The notes below the pieces were generated by a model. The model ran no database searches. It was not told the DNA's origin and saw only the letters and a list, made by a program, of their open reading frames with translations. This document shows, piece by piece, positions 57,038 through 64,000 of a stretch of 64,000 bases of DNA (the first letter of the stretch is position 1; every line of letters starts with the position of its first letter). Location: assembly GCA_013176395.1 (NCBI GenBank), contig JABMLP010000004.1, forward strand, positions 992,001 through 1,056,000. The letters are read 5' to 3'. Made by a program: the position numbers and the translations under genes. This DNA comes from Venturia oleaginea (Eukaryota > Ascomycota > Dothideomycetes > Venturiales > Venturiaceae).

Positions 57038-58385
57038 TTAAAATGCCTCCGGCATGACAGCGCGTCTAGCCCTTCTCGAGAGCAGAGTTGGCACACTGCC
57101 AGGTGCCGTCTGGACATATCTCTTCTCATATCCGGAGGCGCTGAGGGTTGAGACTGGGGCTTCTGTTGCGGTTGCCAATGACAGAATCGCGGCGGTTGAT
57201 CCAGTTAGGGCTGGCGTGGTTCCGTTGGTGCCATTGCTTGCGGCACCAGCGTTTGCGAGCGTACCGTTTGCGGCAACTGGGAAAGCTGGTGCGGTACCGT
57301 TGCTGTACCCAGTTGGGGCTGGGGCCTTGACTGAAGCGCTGGAGCTTGCGGCAGCAGCTGGAACGGTCTATCACAGTTAGATTGGCTCAAAATAGGATAT
57401 ATACTACACCTACAACGTAGACTGTGGATTGCTCTGTAATGATAGAGGTGATGGCTACTGCGCAGACAGATGCTCCTAATGATGAAGCTCCTCCAGCAGC
57501 GGCAACATCAGTTGGTGCGCTTCCTGCTGAATCCGAGGGGTTCGACCTGGTCTTGGTGATCGTGGCAGTACGGGTGATCTTCTTGGTAACAGTCGACGCA
57601 ACCTCGCTGGTAGTAGTCTCTCCATATCCAGTTGTGGCGGCAGCGGCAGCGTTGTTGTTGCCCATGTCAGCGGTAGGGGCCGCAGGTGGTGTTTCAACTG
57701 GTGCTTGGCTCACGTTCTTGGTCAAGGTCTTTGTGAGGGTCTTGGTCTCCTTGACGGTCAAGGTCTTGACAACCTGAGCGGTGCCAATGCCTTGAGTGTA
57801 TGTCAGAAACTTGTCGGAGACGGTCTCAGTAAGGCTGAGTATGAGGCTCGGGGAGACAACTGGGGCGGTCGCTGCGGCAGTAGAGGCGGCGACTTGCTCT
57901 CCATTTGGAGCCTTTGTGTAGTAGACAGTCTTGGTGCGGGTCTTAGTGACCACAACTGTGGTTGGAACAGCCACAGTGCTGGTTCCGTTGACCAAGAGGA
58001 GAGTGGTCTCTATTGTGGCTGTTGAAGTGGCAATGTCGAAGCTGGTGACAGAAGCGACAAGAGTAGTAGAAACATTGAGGTTGGCGTTACCAACTCCAGT
58101 CCCGAGAGGAGCAGATGGCATACCAGTTCCAAGAGAGATGGTTGGCTTGGCGATGCCAGTACCGGCTGCAGCAATACCAGTTGGAGGAACGGAACCAGAT
58201 GGAGGGGCTACACCAGATGGAGCAGCGACACCAGAGAGAGCAGCTCCATAGCCATAGGGTGTCTCGGCAGCGGCGATAGGTATGGTTGGAATAGCTGGAG
58301 CAGTTCCGTTGATCTGACGCTTTGGAAAGACAGAAGCCGAGGCCAAGCTGGCGCAGAGAACGACTGAGAGTGCTTTGAACTGCAT
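57038..58385 (-). CDS. Secreted Ser/Thr/Ala-rich low-complexity protein
   Basis: Two exons, 58385-57414 and 57367-57038, encode 433 residues; the 46-nt intron is GTAGGT...CTAACTG...ATAG and keeps phase. ATG 58385 begins the signal peptide MQFKALSVVLCASLASA, followed by FPKRQ, a Kex2-like site. A repeated APSG/PPSG segment, several TKTRTKTVYYTK and TKTLTKTLTK stretches and Ala/Thr-rich linkers follow. The C-terminal exon contains several NGT sequons (NGTAPAF, NGTLANAG, NGTNGTTP) and ends with dibasic KR and RR sites (YEKRYVQ, SRRARRAV). It should be heavily glycosylated and secreted, perhaps processed. No family recognised. Confidence 0.75.
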
Positions 58386-60527
58386 TTTGAACTGTTTGTT
58401 TGAATCTGATTGAGCGAATGTGTGCCTGTCACGAGTTTGGGACGTTCGAGCGTATACAATTCGAACAGAATCCAGTCTGTGGCGGTAAGGAGTGAAATGG
58501 AAATCAATTCCGAAGCAGATCAATGAAGGACTGAGGATGGCAAAAATGAGAGTGGGCACCTTGAAAAAGATGAAGAAGAGGAAAGGAAGGCAAAGGAAGC
58601 AAAGCTACGACGGTAAGAGACGAGGGTAGACGAGAGAAATTGCTGTGTCGCACCCTTTCCACATATTCAGCCCATTGTTTGCGATGCGGCGACAAGCACC
58701 CCCAGTGCTCATCTCGAATCCGCTTTTGCCGTGGTGTTCCAAGAATCTAATCTTGTATTTACCCCTGAGAGGTGAAGGGCGAGAGGGAGCTCGATGCCGT
58801 TGGCTGAAGAGTCCGAAACGCGCGAAGTTGGACGACCAATGAGAGGCAACTCTCGTCCTTCAGACTCGGATGCCATAGGACATCTGCAACGCTGTTTGAA
58901 CCATTGTCCTCCTGTGTCCTCCTGGCCTCCTGAACAATGTGATCTCGGTGCTTCTCCCACCAGGAAGCGTTCGAAGCTTTTGCCGCTGCACCATCTCCGA
59001 GATCCGTATGTGTATCCACAGCGGAGTGTTGGTAATTTTCACTCCCCACCTCATCTGCCATCAAGTCGCGCAGAATGCAGATGGTCCAGGACGCTGGTGG
59101 AAGACATTTGCGCAGTCCTGTTGGTAGGCATCGTCCGCTCCGCAGCAAGGTAGAGGTCACTGTTGATTCGGCTTTGATACACGTATTGGATATCGGTTGT
59201 GTTGTTGTATGTATGATGGTTCTATCTACACGTATCCACTCCGTAAAGAGTCTTCACATCCATGTTCATGCCAAGGATTCCACAGTCACCTACTTCAAAT
59301 CGCCGTCGATTATTTGCACGAACGTTGCCTGTGTGTTTCCAGAAGCCCGGTGGTGGGATGTATCGACTGTCGACACCCCACGTTCGAAACTCACCTCCCT
59401 GTCGCAATGTAAAATGAGAGCCGCCACAGGCATGTCAAGGCCGGAGGCGAGGCGCCACAAAAACAATCGCTCGGCCATAGGATGGAATCAGCGATTCAGA
59501 GCTTCTCAACCCTGCAGCGATCATGGCCAAGTGGGCTAGAACCAAAGGCATCGTGCCGGCTGTGAAGATGCTTCTTCGGCACCTTCTCCTACAGGACTTG
59601 GATGCGAGTGGCTACAGATGAAAAAGAGATGGTCAGATCAGATTACATGGAATGCTCTGCACGATTCAAACACACCCCTTACAACCATCTTTTCAGCAGT
59701 ACAGCTATCTTCCGAACCCGAAATCCTGGATGATCCAAGCTCTCCATCATTACTAACGGAACTCCGGAGAACAATACACCATGCTGAAAGTCACTTGCCA
59801 TATCGAACAGCTTCAAAGGGTCTCGCTGAGTCCCGAAGCTTGTCAACGAAGAAAGGTCATCTGATCTACAGTTCCACCGAGTCTGAGGCATGCGGATGCA
59901 TTTACCAAAGTAGCCAACGCGAGCCTCGAAACTCGTCTCGGCCTGCAGAACTTTGGAGAGATTGCCGAAACTCTCGTTCCCCTGGTTCGCTATGGCAATG
60001 TTCGAGTACCTCAAGGACACAACAGAAATATTCATCATTAGATATTAGTATGGTGAGCATCCTTCCACGTTCAGCGTTGCCGATTGTTAGTACAGTCGCA
60101 TTGCGGCGCGGCCTCAAACGGGACTACGTACAGAGAAGTATAATGCTGCAGATGCTAGGGAACGAATTTGACAAACGCATTGGTTCTTGACCCTAAAACC
60201 AATTAGTGCACCAAAATCGGTCAAAGGCTTAAATGTGGCAGGATCCAAGACACTATACAGAGAATCGTTGTTCTAGAAGACTTGTACATTCGATCGATCT
60301 AGCTGGTCGGTGAAATATTCAGGTTTTCTCCCATAGTGTTGGAGAAACATATGAAAGAGGCTGGATACAGCGATACATCCCCTGAAGATGACAAAAGCCG
60401 TCTCCATCCACGGCACGAGCTGGCAAGACACACTTTCAGCAATCAATCTTCCATCAAAAACAGACAGACCACCCAATCCAACCCACTAGATGTATTTCTC
60501 CACCGTCCCTTCCCTCCCTCCCCTACA
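58386..60527. other. Gene-poor stretch of 2.1 kb
   Basis: No gene supported. Frames of 120-190 codons overlap on both strands around 58.8-59.5 kb and 59.6-60.2 kb; none has a signal peptide or known motif. Confidence 0.45.
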
Positions 60528-60806
60528 CTAAGGAGGGTAACATCCAGTTAAACCACAAGTTTGACCTTTTGTACATCCCCTGACACAATTACATACATCG
60601 CGAGCAATGTGGTGTTTGCGGTTGCATGTCCATTCACATCCCTGACATGTAGGTCCTTCTTGCCGTGTCTCGAGATGGTTAGTAGGATAGAGCGGGTTGG
60701 GATTGGTATCGACGCTATCTAGAGGGGCAAGGTTGGCTCCTGCTTCTTTGATGTTGATAGAGAGGGCGAGGACTGGCGAGAGAAGGAAGAAGATAAGCAA
60801 CTTCAT
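60528..60806 (-). CDS. Small secreted cysteine-rich protein (effector-like)
   Basis: 92 residues, no intron. Signal peptide MKLLIFFLLSPVLALS; a probable propeptide to about residue 48 ends at ETRQ. The mature part holds eight cysteines in 35 residues (CQGCEWTC, VCNCVRGC, TCGLTGC). Size, signal peptide and cysteine density match the usual criteria for candidate fungal effectors or antimicrobial peptides. No homologue is recalled, so the role is open. It lies just upstream of a retrotransposon relic, a common setting for such genes. Confidence 0.7.
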   Translation of the reverse strand: MKLLIFFLLSPVLALSINIKEAGANLAPLDSVDTNPNPLYPTNHLETRQEGPTCQGCEWTCNRKHHIARDVCNCVRGCTKGQTCGLTGCYPP

Positions 60807-61149
60807 TTTGCTTTTGTTCTTTTTTGGGGTTTTATCGGATTTGTTGGATTTGTTGTTTTGTCTTTGGTGAGGAAGGGGAGGGCGGTAGTAGTGAGAGAGG
60901 CGAAGGGAATAGGAATGGAAAATAAGTGGAGTATCAATGATTGAGGGGATATTTAAACATAATGAAGATGGGTGAGTTTTGGTAACCTAGGTACTACGAA
61001 TAGATTGTTCTTGACTTACTATAATACGGTACTTCTCCGCCTCCGTACTGTGGTACAGGTGCAGCTAGGGATCATATAGAATCTACGTAGATTCCTGACT
61101 GTCTTTAATATAGCTCAGACCGGTCATACTATTGCGGTTTGTGCATCAA
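60807..61149. other. Promoter of the small secreted protein gene, then repeat boundary
   Basis: Contains a 16-bp perfect palindrome GAATCTACGTAGATTC at 61079-61094. The left limit of the gypsy relic lies somewhere after it; no LTR is seen. Confidence 0.45.
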
Positions 61150-61235
61150 CATCACGGTGGACAATCGTCCTGGCATACAAGAGCTCTGCAGTCAAGACCG
61201 ACCAAATCAACGTGCTAGGAAAGACACTCAAAAAC

Positions 61236-62459
61236 ATGAAGGCACAGGGCGTTACCCTACTAGCAAATGAGACCACCGTCTGCAACGCAAAGGTGGCGGG
61301 AAAACAGAATGAGCTGAATATAGCCCTTGACCAAGTAAGCCAGCGTACTCAAGAGGTGGAAGGCTTGCAGCAGCAAGTATTAGGACTTATATCAGACCTC
61401 CAAGCGGAAAAGAATATGCGCTCCAAGGAATTCGATGAACACACCGACTTGACACAGAAATTCAATGCCCTCAAGGCGCGCAAGATGAATGGAGAAACCG
61501 ATGACAGCATTGTCTCCAACCGTGGTGGTGGAAGCCGGACCAAGATGCCCATGCCAAAGGACCTCAAGGATAGCGCTACATCGATAGAATATAAGCAGTG
61601 GAAGTCAAGCATCGATCTCAAAATTGACGCAGAAGAAATGAGCCTCGTCGCACAGAAAGCCCTGATCATGATATCAGTCACAGGAGAAGCCACAAAGAAT
61701 GCGCTCCTGATTCTACCCGGAACATTGGGTAAGACCTACAGCGAGCTGATAAAGGAAGATCTCTACCTTGTGCTGGATACCAGATTTGTGGATCCATTCG
61801 AGGCAGACAACGCGCGGCAATCATTCAAGACACTGTTGATGAAGCCATATCAGGATTTCACTGAATTCAAGAATGATTTTGAATACAAGGCAGCGGTCTC
61901 TGGACTCACTGAAGGCCTCACAGGCGCGGACAACATCAGTAAGATCATGAAGCGTGAAATGGTTGATAGACTCTACTCTGCATTGGCGAGAGGCCTAGCA
62001 CGAGAAGTCGGAGACTACTCAGTTACCTACCAGTAACTCTGCAATGCCGCCACTGCATTAAGCCGCACATACAAGAAGACATATGATGAGGACCAACTGC
62101 GCAGGCGCAATGAAAAGCCTAAGGACAACTCCAACAATCACGGCAATGGCAATCGCCAGAATGGAGGCAACAATGGCCAGAATGGAGGATTCAGCAACAG
62201 AGGATTCAACAATAGAGGATTCAACAACAGCAGACCCAACTCCTCTAGCAGCGGAGGTGGTCGCTTTGAGCAACGAGACACCGGATTCAACAAGTTCAAG
62301 GATTTTGGCCTAACCTTCGAAGAAACTGTTCAACTGACTCGAGAGAACAAGTGCTTTAAATGTAAGCAGGAAGGTCACCAACAACGAAATTGCCAAGCTA
62401 CTACAATCACCGCCTTACAGTTAAATGGAGTGGTTGCTGAGCTGCCTTTAAACGACTAG
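61236..62459 (+). pseudogene. gypsy gag with one internal stop
   Basis: First ATG is at 61236, though the frame is open further upstream. A coiled-coil N-terminal part (residues to about 85) precedes the Retrotrans_gag core (EYKQWKSSIDLKI, NARQSFKTLLMKPYQDFTEFK). A TAA at 62034-62036, probably from CAA, interrupts the frame; it then continues through a GFNNRGFNNS-type Asn/Gly-rich segment to the CCHC knuckle CFKCKQEGHQQRNC and stops at 62457-62459. Gag forms the virus-like particle of the element. Confidence 0.85.
62447..62453 (+). promoter_or_regulatory. -1 ribosomal frameshift heptamer T TTA AAC
   Basis: The heptamer is in the exact phase required (0-frame codons TTA AAC), two codons before the gag stop TAG. 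A -1 slip here enters the pol frame, which is then open to the end of the window. Confidence 0.8.
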
Positions 62460-64000
62460 GCTCGGTGGAAGTCACCACACCAGGTCCCAGTAACAGAGAC
62501 ATTGAGTATCGTTACATGGTGCATGAACTGAATCTTTCAAAGATGTTTGGCGGCCCTGCCTTCATCTTTGACATCGTTGTCTACTTTAATGGAATGGGAG
62601 TCACTCTTCGGGCACTGATTGATACAGGAGCCAACGGCTACGCCTTCATGGACCGCAAGTGTGCAGCGCGATTATCCTCACGATTCCCCCAGGTTGAGCG
62701 ACGACCTCTTGAGAAGCCAGCCAAGGCCACCGGATACCAGGACCACAAGGAGGAAGGCATCACACATGCCACGCTGCTACACATAGAATTGGATGGCAGG
62801 CAAGAGTACAATGTTCCCTTCTTAGAGGTGACATTAGGACACCACGATGTGATTTTAGGCAGGACATGGTTGGCATACAATGATATCTCCCCGGACTGCA
62901 AGCGCCATCGATTGCACTGGCCAGAATCAAGGCCTAAAGTAGCTTCTCTCCAGCGAAGGGTTATGGTGGAAGACAATGCATACATACCAGCGGAAGCTAT
63001 CAATGTCAGCGTAATCCAAAAGGACATCAATAAGCGGGAGCAGGCAATGAAACTGCAGGATAGGAGGAATCAAAGTGGACGGCTTAGCCAGGTCAGGCAT
63101 CAAGCAGGACAGGCTAGGCCTAATTTGGACAAAACCTTTTCGAAAAGACTGCGCAAATTGACTCAGAATGAGCCAGTTGACTTGACTTTGGCCTTGGACC
63201 AGCCCTCAGTTCCGCAGAACACGAAACTGACGCCAACTCTACGCAAGATTACCACGCCAGCACCACCTCCAACAGTCAAAGAAGATCCTAATGAGGACTA
63301 CCCTGACAGCGATTCCGACAGTGGATGCTCAGACCTATCTGATTTCGAGGATAGCACTGACAGCGAAGAGGATGAAAATGAAGAGCTGTACGTCAGCTAT
63401 GGAGACTCTTCCCAATGGAGTAGAGCCCGGGGATACAACATAATGGATAAGGAGCTCATGAGGAGCAACCATCGGATGGAAACTGATGCTTCTGACGGAG
63501 TAGTTGCAGGTGTCCTATCTCAGAAAGGAAAAGATAACCAATGGCACCCAGTAGCCTTCTTCAGCAAGACAATGAACGTACACGAGCTGAACTACGAGAC
63601 TCACGACAAGGAACTACTGGCATTAATCAAAGGCCTTGAAGAATGGAGCGCATTTTTGAGAGGTTTGCAGCAGCCATTTGTGGCTATTACTGACCACCGT
63701 GCACTGGAATACTTTACCACCAAGAGGATGTTGAACGCACGACAAGCTCGATGGTCAGAGGTTATCTGTAACTATGACTTTACTATTGTCTACCGCCCTG
63801 GCAAGGAAAACACCATTGCAGATGCCCTGTCACGGAAATCGGATGAACTGAAGTCACAAAAGGCAATTGCCAACGCAGCCCGCACAATACAGCTCATCAA
63901 AGATGACCAGATTGGTGCCCAGATCCAGGCGCTTAACATCAACGCAGAACAGCTACACCTAGTGGACCAGCTACTCAACGCCAATCGGACCGCACAATCA
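62447..64000 (+). pseudogene. gypsy pol: protease fused to RNase H, RT missing, 3' end outside window
   Basis: The frame is entered by a -1 slip at 62447 and is open for over 500 codons. It contains the aspartic protease (ALIDTGANGYAF near 62,610-62,645) and VTLGHHDVILGRTWL. An acidic linker (DSDSDSGCSDLSDFEDSTDSE) follows. RNase H begins abruptly with METDASDGVVAGVLSQ near 63,478 and continues with FFSKTMNVHELNYETHDKEL, AITDHRALEYF and YRPGKENTIADALSRK. The reverse transcriptase palm and fingers that should lie between are absent, so the copy cannot replicate on its own. Confidence 0.87.

Larger units (their letters stand above)
61150..64000 (+). mobile_element. Ty3/gypsy retrotransposon relic, continues past the window
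   Basis: gag with CCHC knuckle, aspartic protease and RNase H/tether sequence follow in gypsy order, but reverse transcriptase is missing. No 5' LTR or primer-binding site is visible, so the left end is truncated or buried. The right end runs out of the window. Confidence 0.88.

Noticed and set aside
59618..60190. 190-codon plus frame and 119-codon minus frame overlapping each other
   Set aside because: Neither has a domain, signal peptide or splice support; mutually exclusive and both weak.
1..64000. CRISPR arrays, bacterial operons, secondary-metabolite cluster
   Set aside because: No regularly spaced identical repeats; genes are eukaryotic with spliceosomal introns; no PKS, NRPS or terpene cyclase core gene is present.

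Overview
The window is nuclear DNA of a filamentous ascomycete (Pezizomycotina). Short spliceosomal introns of about 46-90 nt with GTAAGT/GTATGT donors and CTAAC/CTGAC branch points interrupt most genes. The gene families are typical of the group: HET domain, DUF1761, DUF3074, SUR7/PalI, fungal PDR ABC transporter, and GPI-anchored Cys-rich wall proteins. The class cannot be fixed from the sequence; a plant-associated Leotiomycete-like fungus would fit. No operons, CRISPR arrays or bacterial signals are seen.

Layout. 1-9.4 kb: sparse, with one small membrane-protein gene (DUF1761) and three decayed genes (HET domain, F-box-like fragment, aldehyde dehydrogenase), plus a solo LTR. 9.4-12.6 kb: a large secreted esterase and a small coiled-coil protein. 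12.9-20.4 kb: one 7.5-kb CACTA/Plavaka-like DNA transposon, complete from TIR to TIR with a 3-bp target duplication, which has itself been hit by two solo LTRs and one Fot1/pogo element. 20.7-21.9 kb: lst8 (TOR complex subunit), starting 315 bp from the transposon end. 23.2-25.2 kb: a CCCH zinc-finger/RRM-like pseudogene carrying six nonsense codons. 25.4-31.1 kb: a pectinesterase-like secreted protein, a zinc-ribbon protein, a PNGase A-like glycoamidase and a small conserved protein. 33.5-34.4 kb: a DUF1279 mitochondrial protein. 35.7-37.9 kb: two defective Fot1 copies side by side in opposite orientation. 38.6-48.4 kb: a SUR7/PalI protein, a GPI-anchored PLC-like phosphodiesterase and a full-length PDR multidrug ABC transporter. 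48.8 kb: an intron-containing tRNA-Leu(CAA). 49.8-60.8 kb: polynucleotide kinase/3'-phosphatase, a Cys-rich GPI protein, a DUF3074 protein, a secreted Ser/Thr-rich protein and a small secreted cysteine-rich protein. 61 kb to the right edge: a Ty3/gypsy retrotransposon relic.

The genes do not form a pathway. Two informational or signalling genes (lst8, PNKP) and membrane genes (ABC transporter, SUR7) sit among several secreted or wall proteins (esterase, pectinesterase-like, PNGase A, PLC-like, two GPI/Ser-Thr-rich proteins, one effector-like peptide). The most striking content is the nested transposon. Removing each of two insertions together with one target-site copy restores an open transposase exon, so the order of events can be read from the sequence. 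The gypsy relic also keeps a textbook -1 frameshift heptamer between gag and pol.
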